This document shows positions 41,625-49,386 of a stretch of DNA of 51,071 nt, in pieces. Position 1 is the first letter of the stretch, and every line of letters starts with the position of its first letter. Position numbers and translations under genes: made by a program. Source of the stretch: an uncultured Eggerthellaceae bacterium (GTDB taxonomy: Bacteria > Actinomycetota > Coriobacteriia > Coriobacteriales > Eggerthellaceae); NCBI GenBank assembly GCA_910588435.1, contig CAJUPL010000010.1, positions 1 through 51,071 on the forward strand. The letters are read 5' to 3'. The notes beneath the pieces are model-generated. The model saw nothing but the letters and a program-made list of their open reading frames with translations, was not told where the DNA came from and did not search any database.

Positions 41625-42554
41625 ATGAACGTGCATGAGAATGTATTCGAACTGGTGGGCAACACTCCCCTTGTGGAGCTTTCCAACTATGAGCGCAACC
41701 ACGGGCTGAACGCCCGCTTGATAGGCAAGGTTGAGTACTTCAACCCCGCCGGGTCTGTGAAGGACCGCGTGGCGAAGGCGATGATAGAAGATGCCATCGC
41801 GCGCGGAGAGATGGATGAGGATACCGTCATCATAGAGCCAACATCCGGGAACACGGGCATTGCGCTTTCGGCCATTGCGGCCGCAAGGGGCATGCGCGCC
41901 ATCATCGTGATGCCGGAGACCATGTCAGTGGAGCGGCGCAATCTCATGCGCGCATACGGCGCGGAATTGGTGTTGACGCCGGGAGCACAGGGCATGAAGG
42001 GCGCCATCGCCAAGGCTGAAGAGCTTGCGAAGGAGATCCCGAACTCGATGATCCCCTCGCAGTTCACGAACCCCGCCAATCCTGAGGTGCACAAGAAGAC
42101 CACCGGCCCTGAGATCTGGCGGGACACTGACGGCGTGGTGGATTACCTGATCAGCGGCGTCGGCACAGGTGGCACGCTTTCGGGCACGGGATCATTCTTG
42201 AAGGAGATGAATCCTGATATCAAGGTGATAGCTGTTGAGCCAGCGGATTCGCCCGTTCTGTCTGAAGGACGCGCGGGCGCGCACAAGATCCAGGGCATCG
42301 GCGCTGGGTTCGTGCCTAAGACGCTTGACACCAGCGTGTTCGACGAGGTCATCACCATCACCAGTGAGGAGGCCTTCCAGGCCGGGCGTGAGCTGGCCGC
42401 GAAAGACGGCCTGCTGGTGGGGATATCCTCAGGTGCCGCCGTGGCTGCTGCTGCGAAGGTGGCTGCACGCCCGGAGGCTGAGGGCAAGAGCATCGTCATC
42501 ATCCTGCCTGACACCGGTGAGCGCTACCTGACCACCGAGATGTTCGGCTTCTGA
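41625..42554 (+). CDS. cysK: Cysteine synthase A (O-acetylserine sulfhydrylase)
   Basis: PLP enzyme forming cysteine from O-acetylserine and sulfide. 309 residues. PLP is bound by Lys46 in NPAGSVKDRVA; TSGNTG (73-78) is the substrate loop, and the PLP-phosphate site is GVGTGGTLSGTG. The C-terminal LPDTGERYLTTEMF is typical of CysK. No serine acetyltransferase gene is next to it. AAGGG lies before the ATG. It converges on the LysR gene at 42838 with a family H element between. Confidence 0.97.
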   Translation: MNVHENVFELVGNTPLVELSNYERNHGLNARLIGKVEYFNPAGSVKDRVAKAMIEDAIARGEMDEDTVIIEPTSGNTGIALSAIAAARGMRAIIVMPETMSVERRNLMRAYGAELVLTPGAQGMKGAIAKAEELAKEIPNSMIPSQFTNPANPEVHKKTTGPEIWRDTDGVVDYLISGVGTGGTLSGTGSFLKEMNPDIKVIAVEPADSPVLSEGRAGAHKIQGIGAGFVPKTLDTSVFDEVITITSEEAFQAGRELAAKDGLLVGISSGAAVAAAAKVAARPEAEGKSIVIILPDTGERYLTTEMFGF

Positions 42555-42570
42555 CGGGCAACCTAAAGGA

Positions 42571-42799
42571 GCCCCGAAATGCTCGGATAGGCGTCTTGCG
42601 CCAGGCTAGATGGCCTGAACTGGAGCTGGCTTCCGGGTGTTCGCAGGCTATCGCCTGCGTTACGCATTGCTGACGCAATGCTGCGTCTCCAATGGAGACG
42701 CCCACAGGTGGGGGGAGGCAATGCTGCGTCTCCAATGGAGACGCCCACAGGTGGGGGGAGGCAATGCTGGGTCTCCATTGGAGACGCCTACCACAAAGG
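42571..42799 (+). repeat. Family H multi-hairpin element, copy 5
   Basis: Begins 17 bp after the cysK stop. The outer stem 5' arm is degraded (GCTCGGAT against TTCCGGGTG). The inner CAGGCT/GGCCTG hairpin is followed by GCAGGC/GCCTGC and GCATTGC/GCAATGC. Three terminal hairpins of one stem type follow, GCGTCTCC/GGAGACGC twice and GGGTCTCC/GGAGACGC once (one mismatch, loop ATT). Unlike other copies, all its terminal stems are of the same type. Confidence 0.85.
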
Positions 42800-42837
42800 T
42801 TAGATTGGATAGGCGCACGTTAGTGTGCCAAGGGCAC

Positions 42838-43794
42838 TCACTGGATAGGATAGCGGGCGTAGTGCTCGGGATAGGATTCCTGGAGATAGCGCTTCAGGGC
42901 GTCGATGACGTAGCGGATGTGGATGGTGGGCTTGTGCTTGCGGCTGATCACAGCCCCCACCTCGCAGATGGATTCCGGAGTGGATACTGGCACGAAGACG
43001 AGGCCGTCAGTTGGCATGTAAGGATCAGTCTCTGCGATGCTGAATCCGAATGAATCGAACGCGGCCAGCCTGTCAGGGGACCCTTGCGCGAACTCCAGCA
43101 GCATGCGAGGGCCCGTAGCCTTGAGCCTCACTGCCTTCAAGGGCATCTCACGGAAGAGCCACCGAGTGTAGGATGCCATATCATGCTGAGAATTGACGGC
43201 AACTGGCCTGTTCGCAACAGCATCGCGGTGCAGCACCTCCTTGGACGCGAACGGGCTGTCCTCACGCACAACGAACCCATACCTCGTCCGCAAGACCGTC
43301 TCGAACGCCAGGTCTGAATGCTGAGCGTAAAGGTCACTGTGGTAAGGATGCATGTCTGCGATGTACAGCTCTTCTCCACTGGACGACTCAGCTGCATCAA
43401 GCAACGCGCTGATGGGCATCTCATCAGCTATGGAATGCATCTGGATCAGCTCCCCGCCGTTGATGCCCGCTGCAACCTGCAGCGGATAGTATGTTGAATG
43501 CACGATCAGCTGCTTTGCGGCATCGGGTGTGCCAACCGTATCCTTGAGCATGTCATCAACCAGAAGCCGATATTCATCCAGGATCGCGTTCGCATGAGAT
43601 AGCAACAGCTCTCCATGCTGGGTGAGCCGGATGCCGGACCTTCCGCGGTCTATCAGCTTCACGCCAAGCTCGCGCTCAAGCGCAGTGATGGCTTTGTTGA
43701 GGCCTTGGTGGGATATGTGCACGCGCTCCGCGGCGGCATAGAAGGAGCTGGCTTCTGCAAGCTCGACGAAGTATCTAAGGCTATCTATCTGCAT
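42838..43794 (-). CDS. LysR-family transcription regulator
   Basis: 318 residues from ATG 43794, which has GGAGG 3 nt upstream within a purine-rich GGAGGGGGAGG; longer frames begin inside unlikely sequence. The N-terminal winged helix is DSLRYFVELAEASSFYAAAERVHISHQGLNKAITALERELG (1-45, motif split). A periplasmic-binding-like effector domain follows (about 90-300). The helix HISHQGLNKAI differs from the common QPALS type. It neighbours the Fe-S/molybdoenzyme pair upstream (43951-46766, same strand) and converges with cysK. Either is a possible target; the effector is unknown. Confidence 0.9.
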   Translation of the reverse strand: MQIDSLRYFVELAEASSFYAAAERVHISHQGLNKAITALERELGVKLIDRGRSGIRLTQHGELLLSHANAILDEYRLLVDDMLKDTVGTPDAAKQLIVHSTYYPLQVAAGINGGELIQMHSIADEMPISALLDAAESSSGEELYIADMHPYHSDLYAQHSDLAFETVLRTRYGFVVREDSPFASKEVLHRDAVANRPVAVNSQHDMASYTRWLFREMPLKAVRLKATGPRMLLEFAQGSPDRLAAFDSFGFSIAETDPYMPTDGLVFVPVSTPESICEVGAVISRKHKPTIHIRYVIDALKRYLQESYPEHYARYPIQ

Positions 43795-43950
43795 GAGCCT
43801 CCCCCTCCTGGGCTCATTATGAAGCATTGATAGGTGATGAAGGAGGTCGTGGATGAGAAAGGAGCAGCCCGAAGGCCGCCCCTTTGGTCCAAGCAGATGC
43901 CGCGTGCGCTGACGTGCGCTCATGCGCGCTCGCATGACGCGCATGGCCGG

Positions 43951-44358
43951 TCACTTCGTTGCGTAGATGACCTCGTCGCGCGTTCCTTCGAAAGCGGGCA
44001 GCTGGAAGATGCGGAAGTCACGATCGCGCAGCTCCTCCATCTTCGCATCCACTTCCGCGCCCCAAGTGAGGGCGCTGTTCGGGCAGTTGTACACGCAGTA
44101 CGGCGCGTTCGACCTGCCCTTGGTGGACGTGCGGTCAACGGAGCACTTGGTGCAGCTCTTGTGCCAGAGAGGCTCCCATGACTCGTGAAGGTCCGGCCAC
44201 TCGCCAGCTGGCCTGTCGATGCCCTCGCCGCTTCCAAGCGTGCGCACCGTTATGCGCCAATCGTCGTCATCCAGCCTGTTCCCCACCTTGCACGCCATGG
44301 CGCAGGTCCAGCAGCCGGTGCAACGCTGCAAGTCCACTAGTATCCTTGAATCAGCCAC
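43951..44358 (-). CDS. Small 4Fe-4S electron-transfer subunit of the molybdoenzyme
   Basis: 135 residues from GTG 44358, chosen because AAGGGGG lies 6 nt upstream; a TTG 18 nt earlier is possible. It has two cysteine sets: Cys13, 16, 19, 23 (CTGCWTCAMAC) and Cys69, 72, 88, 92 (CTKC then CVYNCPNSA). These would bind two [4Fe-4S] clusters, fewer than the four of a full DmsB. It follows the catalytic gene by 14 nt and ends the operon. It would take electrons from or give them to the catalytic subunit. No membrane anchor (DmsC/NrfD) gene is present in the window. Confidence 0.9.
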   Translation of the reverse strand: MADSRILVDLQRCTGCWTCAMACKVGNRLDDDDWRITVRTLGSGEGIDRPAGEWPDLHESWEPLWHKSCTKCSVDRTSTKGRSNAPYCVYNCPNSALTWGAEVDAKMEELRDRDFRIFQLPAFEGTRDEVIYATK

Positions 44359-44372
44359 AATGCACCCCCTTC

Positions 44373-46766
44373 TCAAGCCTCGACCTTGCGCATGTCACAT
44401 GCGCAGTCCCAAATGGTGTCCCATGCTCCGGCCATGCCGCCAATGCCGCCTGTGCCGAAGCCGGGCTGATAGCCACCTATCGCCTCAACGTCTGCCACCC
44501 ACTTGAGCGCCCTGTCATCCAGGGTCTCGTTCGAACCCAGCGCCGGGATCAGCTCAGAGTACATGCCCTCTTCGAAGGCGTCGTGGCGCCAGCCGAACCA
44601 GATCTGCAGCGTTCCAGGAGGTATGGCCTGGTCAAGGTGCATCTCTATGATGCAGTGCCCGCGGTGGTTGTAGATCTCAACCTTGTCGCCGTCCTTGACG
44701 CCCTCGGCCTCTGCGTCGATCGGGTTCATGCGCCCGGTTGGCTTGTCACCCGAGAGCTTCGCCATGACCGGGTCATCCGTGAACATGGACTGCATGAAGA
44801 AGCGCTGGCGGCCGCTGAAGAAGTGATACTTGCCCTTCGCGTCGCCGCGCTCAAGGCTCATCGGCGTGGGCGCCTCCAGCGGCTCCAGGTACTGCGCCAT
44901 GGCGTCGTTCACGGGAACGAGGCGCTCGGCGTAGAACTCAAGGCGCTTTGAGGGAGTGTCGAACTGCATCCCCATGAACGGATCCCAGTTCACAGGCGGT
45001 GTTGCGCAGCGAACGAGCTTCTCTTCCTTCAGGCGCTCGTAGGTCAGCGGCGGCTGGATGCCTGAGATCATGGGCCACTGGCTCTTGAGGCGGATGGCGA
45101 TCCACTCCTCGGCCGTCTTGTCGAAGTATTCGCCAAGCCCCACGCGCTTCGCCAGCTCAGAGTAGACGAACGTTGGGTCCTTCGCCTCTCCCACTGGCTC
45201 TATGGCAGGCTCTTGCAGCACGACGTGGTTGTACGCAGCTGAGGCCACCAGCTCATAGCGCTCGAACGGCATGCAGTCAGGCAGCACGTAGTCAGCGTAT
45301 TGGCCGGTGTCGGTCATCCATATGTCGATGTCGACTATGAGCTCCATCTTGGGGAAGATCTCATTGAGCCACAGGCCGCGGTTCGGGCAGTTGTGCACGG
45401 GGTTCCCGGCCACCACCCAGAATGCCTTGATGGGATACGGCTCCTCTGAGAGCACCTGATCTATGAACTCAGCCTGACGGACCAGCTTGCCTTTGTAGCC
45501 CTCTCTGCCGTTCGGCATTGTGATCTCTGCGTCGTTGAACGTCTGCGGGAATCCCGCGGGGAGCATCTCGGATGTGACGCCAGCGCCCGGGCGCCCCAGG
45601 TTCCCGGTGAGCATGCCAAGCAGATAGAAGCTGCGGTAGCTCTCGCCCTGATTCTGATAGCGCAGGCCAAGGGCGCCGAAGATGTATGCGGCATCAGCGG
45701 CCACGTATTCGTCGGTCAGCTTCTCAACAACCTCAGGCGCCACGCCGGTGATCTCCTGCTGGTACTCAAGCGTGTACTTGGAGGCGTGTTCGCGAAGGTG
45801 CGCGAAGGCCGTCTTGCACGCCACGCCGTCAACCACGTGCTCACCGTCAAGCTCCATGTTGTCCGAGGGGCTGTCCTGCTGGCCGGCCACCATGCTCATG
45901 GGTGCGTTCGAATCCAGGTCCCACACCATGTAGTTGCCGTCCGCATCGCGCAGGAAGGTGCCGTCATCGTCGCGAACGAGGAAGGGTGCCACCGTGTACT
46001 TCAGCAGGAAGTCGGCCTTGTATTGCTTGCGCTGGATGATCAGGTTCACCATTGCCATGGACAGCGCCGGGTCAGAGCCTGGCTTCACAGGGATGAACTG
46101 GTCAGCGTATCCGGCCGTTGCGTCGAAGAGCAGGCCGATGTCGATGATCTTCGCGCCGCGGCTCTTCGCCTCCACGAAGTGCTTGGCGATGCGCTGCTGG
46201 TTCTCAACAGGATTCGCACCCCACACGATGATCAGGTCAGAGCTGTCGAAATTGGCAGGGTCCGTGGTCATGTACTTATAGAAGTTGCCCATGTCGTAGA
46301 ACGCGGCATAGAACGGGCCGTTGTCCAGGCCGTAGCCCTGGATGGGGTCAGTTGCGCCCCAAAGGCCCATGAAGCGTGAGGAGAGGAGCGCGCCTAGGCC
46401 TTGTGACGGCGGCACGGATGCCACAACGTCCCACATGGCAAGCGTCTCTGGGCCGTACTTCTCCTTGAGCTCAAGCAGCTTCTCGGCGATCTCATCAAGC
46501 GCCTGGTCCCAGCTGATCTTCTCCCACTTGCCTTCGCCGCGCTCACCCACGCGCTTCAGCGGATGCGTCAGTCGCTTCGGGTTGTAGGGCTGGCGGCATG
46601 ACATGATGCCCTTCTGGCAGATGTAGCCTTCGTTCTCCTCTGCGCCGGTGTAGCAGGCCTTTTCGGTCCGGACGATCTTCCCGTCCTTCACGATGGTCTT
46701 GATCGCGCAGAATTCGTGGTCACCCCAACCGGGACAGCAGGTGTAGACATACGATTCCTCGCTCAT
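44373..46766 (-). CDS. Molybdopterin-dependent oxidoreductase, DMSO-reductase family
   Basis: 797-residue catalytic subunit for a bis-MGD Mo or W cofactor. The N-terminal Fe-S region has Cys10, 11, 20 and 50 (CCPGWGDHEFC, then YICQKG). The usual middle cysteine is replaced by Asp16/His17, so the cluster may be unusual. The HPLKRVGERGEGKW and ISWDQALDEIAEKL motifs match the family, and the C-terminal pterin domain is complete (YADYVLPDCMPFERYE, ending with TGRMNPIDAEAEG onward). The region around GYGLDNGPF, where the Mo ligand is expected, shows neither Ser, Cys nor SeCys in the likely position. No Tat signal is seen, so the enzyme should be cytoplasmic or exported by a partner. Substrate unknown. 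Confidence 0.92.
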   Translation of the reverse strand: MSEESYVYTCCPGWGDHEFCAIKTIVKDGKIVRTEKACYTGAEENEGYICQKGIMSCRQPYNPKRLTHPLKRVGERGEGKWEKISWDQALDEIAEKLLELKEKYGPETLAMWDVVASVPPSQGLGALLSSRFMGLWGATDPIQGYGLDNGPFYAAFYDMGNFYKYMTTDPANFDSSDLIIVWGANPVENQQRIAKHFVEAKSRGAKIIDIGLLFDATAGYADQFIPVKPGSDPALSMAMVNLIIQRKQYKADFLLKYTVAPFLVRDDDGTFLRDADGNYMVWDLDSNAPMSMVAGQQDSPSDNMELDGEHVVDGVACKTAFAHLREHASKYTLEYQQEITGVAPEVVEKLTDEYVAADAAYIFGALGLRYQNQGESYRSFYLLGMLTGNLGRPGAGVTSEMLPAGFPQTFNDAEITMPNGREGYKGKLVRQAEFIDQVLSEEPYPIKAFWVVAGNPVHNCPNRGLWLNEIFPKMELIVDIDIWMTDTGQYADYVLPDCMPFERYELVASAAYNHVVLQEPAIEPVGEAKDPTFVYSELAKRVGLGEYFDKTAEEWIAIRLKSQWPMISGIQPPLTYERLKEEKLVRCATPPVNWDPFMGMQFDTPSKRLEFYAERLVPVNDAMAQYLEPLEAPTPMSLERGDAKGKYHFFSGRQRFFMQSMFTDDPVMAKLSGDKPTGRMNPIDAEAEGVKDGDKVEIYNHRGHCIIEMHLDQAIPPGTLQIWFGWRHDAFEEGMYSELIPALGSNETLDDRALKWVADVEAIGGYQPGFGTGGIGGMAGAWDTIWDCACDMRKVEA

Positions 46767-46952
46767 GCGAACCTCCTCCTCAACTCGCCTCTTAGATGCA
46801 TCCGATGCGGAGCGTTCTTGGAATGCTGACTCTGCCGGATCGAACGCATTCCCTTGATGACCATATTAGATGCATTCAGGTCATCGTTGAATAACCGGTC
46901 TCTTTCCGCTCTATGCAACCATTGGTTGAAAGGAGGGGCCATGCTGAAACCC

Positions 46953-47021
46953 TATATATGACCAAAAAGGTCAATGACATTTCCCCGTGCTTAATGTCAT
47001 TGACCTGAGAGGTCATAATTA
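46953..47021 (+). repeat. REP palindrome with inverted central loop
   Basis: The outer arms (CTATATATGACCAAAA and CTGAGAGGTCATAATTA) are in forward orientation as at 34.5 kb, but the loop between the AGGTCAATGACA and TGTCATTGACC arms reads TTTCCCCGTGCTTAA. That is the reverse complement of the usual loop with one mismatch. It lies 187 bp upstream of the molybdoenzyme start codon. The DNA between (46767-46952) shows no feature beyond a likely promoter region. Confidence 0.88.
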
Positions 47022-47034
47022 GGAACGGGCACCT

Positions 47035-47247
47035 TTTCCTGTGGGCGCTTGCATTGCAAGCGCAGCTACCTGTAAGCCCGAAGGGCGAGAAGGTAGCGAA
47101 ATGAGGACGGCAGCCCGAAACACCCGGAATGGCTGTCTGCGCCAGGCAAGGTTGCCTGACCAGTTGCCTTGATCCGGGTGTTCGCAGGCTATCGCCTGCG
47201 TTACGCATTGCTATCGCAATGCTGCGTCTCCAGTGGAGACGCCCACG
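47035..47247 (+). repeat. Family H multi-hairpin element, copy 6
   Basis: Entry hairpin GCGCTTGC/GCAAGCGC after TTTCCTGTGG, a GCTACCT/AGGTAGC stem, the outer stem CACCCGGA/TCCGGGTG around CAGGCA/TGCCTG, GCAGGC/GCCTGC, GCATTGC/GCAATGC and one terminal hairpin GCGTCTCC/GGAGACGC (loop AGT). This is the clearest single-unit copy, starting 14 bp after a REP and ending 9 bp before family F copy C. Confidence 0.87.
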
Positions 47248-47255
47248 AATCTTTT

Positions 47256-47310
47256 AAGGCCGCTACTCATGAGCATGCTTGCATGATCATGAGTTAAAGG
47301 CCGCTATAAA
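47256..47310 (+). repeat. Family F framed hairpin, copy C
   Basis: AAGGCCGC (47256-47263), TA, stem CTCATGA/TCATGAG continued after a G-A mismatch by CATG/CATG, TT, AAGGCCGC (47297-47304). The stem is unrelated in sequence to copies A, B, D and E. GTGCGGC/GCCGCAT and the tail GGTTTACCGAGCG follow, as in copy E. Confidence 0.8.
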
Positions 47311-47456
47311 AGAAGTGCGGCGATAGCCGCATAAGGTTTACCGAGCGCAAGCGAGGCCGAAGCTCGCAAGGCACCCGGGAATCCATCAAGACATGCTATC
47401 TAGCAGTTGACCGGTCAGGTGATGAGTGGTAGATTTCGCCGCAATCGAATAGACAT

Positions 47457-47549
47457 CCTGCCGCCGGGTAGGGTTCCGAGCACTCGGAACAAGCTTCCAT
47501 CATCAGGCCTTCGAAGATGGGAGCCTGTTTCGGGTGCTCTTTCTTTTTC
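47457..47549 (+). promoter_or_regulatory. Candidate guanidine riboswitch with overlapping intrinsic terminator
   Basis: Upstream of the SugE/Gdx gene. Hairpin P1 is CCTGCC/GGTAGG with a GCCG loop (47457-47472). Hairpin P2 is GTTCCGA/TCGGAAC with a GCAC loop (47473-47490). The 3' arm and loop of P2 (47478-47490) also pair over 13 bp with 47527-47539, around an inner CTTCCATC/GATGGGAG stem, and a TTTCTTTTT tract follows: a strong terminator that excludes P2. The two-hairpin layout with P2 overlapping the terminator is that of the guanidine-IV (mepA) class as I recall it; class assignment needs a covariance search. Ligand binding by P1/P2 would turn expression on. Confidence 0.7.
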
Positions 47550-47593
47550 TGGCGCAGGTGAGCTGTTCGCCACCCACGAAGAGGAAGGCGCAC

Positions 47594-47923
47594 ATGCTGG
47601 CATGGACGATATTGATAGGGGCAGGCGTGATGGAATCCGTCTGGGCCATAGCCCTAGACAGGTCACACGGATTCAGCAACTTGCTGCCCAGCTTGGCGTT
47701 CTTCGTTGCGCTGGCCTTGAGCATGGTGGGGTTGGCGTTCGCATTGAAGACGCTTCCCTTGGGTACCGCGTACGCAGTTTGGGTAGGAATCGGCGCCTCG
47801 CTCACAGCGATCTACGGGATGGTCTTCAACGGAGATGCCGTCAGCGTCGCGCGCATCGCCTTGATCGCGGGGCTGATCGGTTGCGTCATAGGGCTCAAGG
47901 CTCTGGAAAGCACCGCTTCATAG
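47594..47923 (+). CDS. SMR-family guanidinium exporter (SugE/Gdx type)
   Basis: 109 residues from ATG 47594 (GAGGAAGG upstream), four membrane helices, acting as an antiparallel dimer that swaps guanidinium for protons. Glu14 in GVMESVWAIAL is the essential coupling residue. SHGFSNLLPS and the signature ALKTLPLGTAYAVWVGIGA place it in the SugE/Gdx branch and not with the EmrE drug pumps. A leader with a terminator-type riboswitch candidate supports guanidine control. The longer frame from 47534 starts inside the terminator hairpin and is rejected. It converges on a LysR gene 9 bp away. Confidence 0.93.
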   Translation: MLAWTILIGAGVMESVWAIALDRSHGFSNLLPSLAFFVALALSMVGLAFALKTLPLGTAYAVWVGIGASLTAIYGMVFNGDAVSVARIALIAGLIGCVIGLKALESTAS

Positions 47924-47932
47924 GAATGAGCT

Positions 47933-48808
47933 TCAGCGCCAGGCGGATTGGATGTGGGATATCAGGTGCGTGCAGAAGCGTTCGCAAGCTGCCTCGGTCT
48001 GGTCATCTCTTGCAGGAGCGCGCTCCACTATCAAGGTGCGCTCAAAGCCTGGGTCCTCCAGAGGATGCCAGCGAACATCGCTTGATGCCACAGGCCCCCA
48101 GCTGAACTCAGGCCAGAATCCAACGCCAAGCCCCAGACCGATCATCTTCCTGACCAAAGCGGGGCTATCGCTATCGAACACGACGCGTGGGAAGAAGCCT
48201 TGTCCGGCACAGAGCGAATCGCACAGGCTCCGGAAGCTGCGTGAGCCCGCCAAGCTGATGAAGCGCTCTTGTTCAAATGCGCTCAAGGCAACAGGGCCCT
48301 CCATGCCTGCGCGCTTTGGAGCAGCTACGCCGATAGCCTCCGAGAAGCTGGCAACCTCACCGGCCGCCACTCTGCGCCTACCCTTGCTTGGCGGCAGCGT
48401 TCGCACGCTCACGTGCACATTCGCCTCCCCTTCGTGCTGGACCACTTCGAAGGCGACTTCCGGCTCTTCGGCCATGAAGCTAGCAATGGCATCAACCACC
48501 AGCGAGGATGCGGAGAATATCCCCACGCGAACCACCGGGAGCTGATCCGATGCTTCGCGGCGCGTCTCTTCCACCGCATCATCTAGTGACGCGATCAGGG
48601 GCGACACGCGCGCCTGGAAGCGCTTGCCCTCCTCTGTCAGGCATATGTTGCGGCCTTGCCGTTCGAAGAGGCGCACTCCAAGCTCATCCTCCAGCCGGTG
48701 GATGGATTGCGAGAGCGCAGGTTGCGCCACATGAAGCCTCTTCGCGCTCTTCGTCATGTGCTGAGTGCGAGCAACTTCGGTGAAGTATCTGAGTTGCGTG
48801 AGCTCCAT
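47933..48808 (-). CDS. LysR-family transcription regulator
   Basis: 291 residues from ATG 48808, with AGGAG 5 nt upstream. The winged helix is at 1-60 (TQLRYFTEVARTQHMTKSA, HVAQPALSQSIHRLEDEL), in the common QPALSQ form. The effector domain follows (about 90-285), with LVRKMIGLGLGVGFWPEF near its end. It is divergent from the small PQ-loop-like membrane gene at 48923 across a 114-bp gap that holds an AT-rich stretch (TATATATT region), so it probably regulates that gene and itself. Its inducer is unknown. Confidence 0.92.
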   Translation of the reverse strand: MELTQLRYFTEVARTQHMTKSAKRLHVAQPALSQSIHRLEDELGVRLFERQGRNICLTEEGKRFQARVSPLIASLDDAVEETRREASDQLPVVRVGIFSASSLVVDAIASFMAEEPEVAFEVVQHEGEANVHVSVRTLPPSKGRRRVAAGEVASFSEAIGVAAPKRAGMEGPVALSAFEQERFISLAGSRSFRSLCDSLCAGQGFFPRVVFDSDSPALVRKMIGLGLGVGFWPEFSWGPVASSDVRWHPLEDPGFERTLIVERAPARDDQTEAACERFCTHLISHIQSAWR

Positions 48809-48922
48809 GGCGCTCCTATTCATCAAGTTTGCTTATCATTCTCATGCTCATTATATATTTGACGTTATGTCTCATGAGCCTATCATCGAAGGCGTCTTGG
48901 ATCTCTTCGAAAGGAATGGCTC

Positions 48923-49231
48923 ATGGCCGAATTGTTGGAAGCAGCTATGCTGCTCTGTTTTGGATTGTCTTGGCCCATCAATGCTTACAAGAGCTATCAA
49001 GCGCGGACTGCGGCGGGGAGCAGCTGGCAGTTCATCGCGCTGATCACTGCCGGATATCTTGCGGGAATAGCAGCGAAGCTATTGTCAGGGCCTGTCACTT
49101 GTGTGCTGGCCGTGTACCTGATAAACCTCGTCTTCCTGGCTGTGAACTGGCTGGTCTACTTCAGGAATCGCCGGATAGATGCCTCAGCATGCCCTGCATA
49201 TGAGCCAGTGAGCGAGTGCTCTGCTTCCTGA
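48923..49231 (+). CDS. Small PQ-loop-like (SemiSWEET/MtN3-related) membrane protein
   Basis: 102 residues, three membrane helices and a hydrophilic tail. CFGLSWPINAYKSYQART is a PQ-loop-type motif in which PQ reads PI, with conserved SSWQFIALITAGYLAGI and YLINLVFLAVNWLVYFRNRR. Three-helix proteins of this fold form dimeric sugar or metabolite facilitators; the substrate is not deducible. AAAGGAATGGCTC precedes the ATG, so the ribosome site is moderate. It is divergent from a LysR regulator. A REP lies 27 bp downstream of its stop. Confidence 0.8.
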   Translation: MAELLEAAMLLCFGLSWPINAYKSYQARTAAGSSWQFIALITAGYLAGIAAKLLSGPVTCVLAVYLINLVFLAVNWLVYFRNRRIDASACPAYEPVSECSAS

Positions 49232-49258
49232 TGAGCCTTGTTGCAGGTGGCACCTCAT

Positions 49259-49328
49259 CTATATATGACCAAAAAGGTCAATGACATTGCGCACGGGGCA
49301 GTGTCATTGACCTGAGAGGTCATCATTA
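49259..49328 (+). repeat. REP palindrome, forward, variant loop
   Basis: CTATATATGACCAAAA-AGGTCAATGACA, loop TTGCGCACGGGGCAG, TGTCATTGACCTGAGAGGTCATCATTA. The loop has four changes relative to TTAAGCACGGGGAAT, while the arms are intact. It lies between two converging genes. Confidence 0.9.
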
Positions 49329-49386
49329 GATCATTAGAAGGGTTGACCAGCAAGGAGGCTCATAGGTGGCCGGTAGGCCAGGGGCG

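Noticed and set aside
46876..47208. Minus-strand open frame between the molybdoenzyme and sugE
   Set aside because: It lies entirely within REP and family H sequence and similar frames appear in every copy of the repeat.
47473..47490. GGGTTCCG as a guanidine-I (ykkC) signature
   Set aside because: The second conserved block of that class (CTGGTCCGAGAG type) is missing; the two-hairpin/terminator layout fits better with another class.
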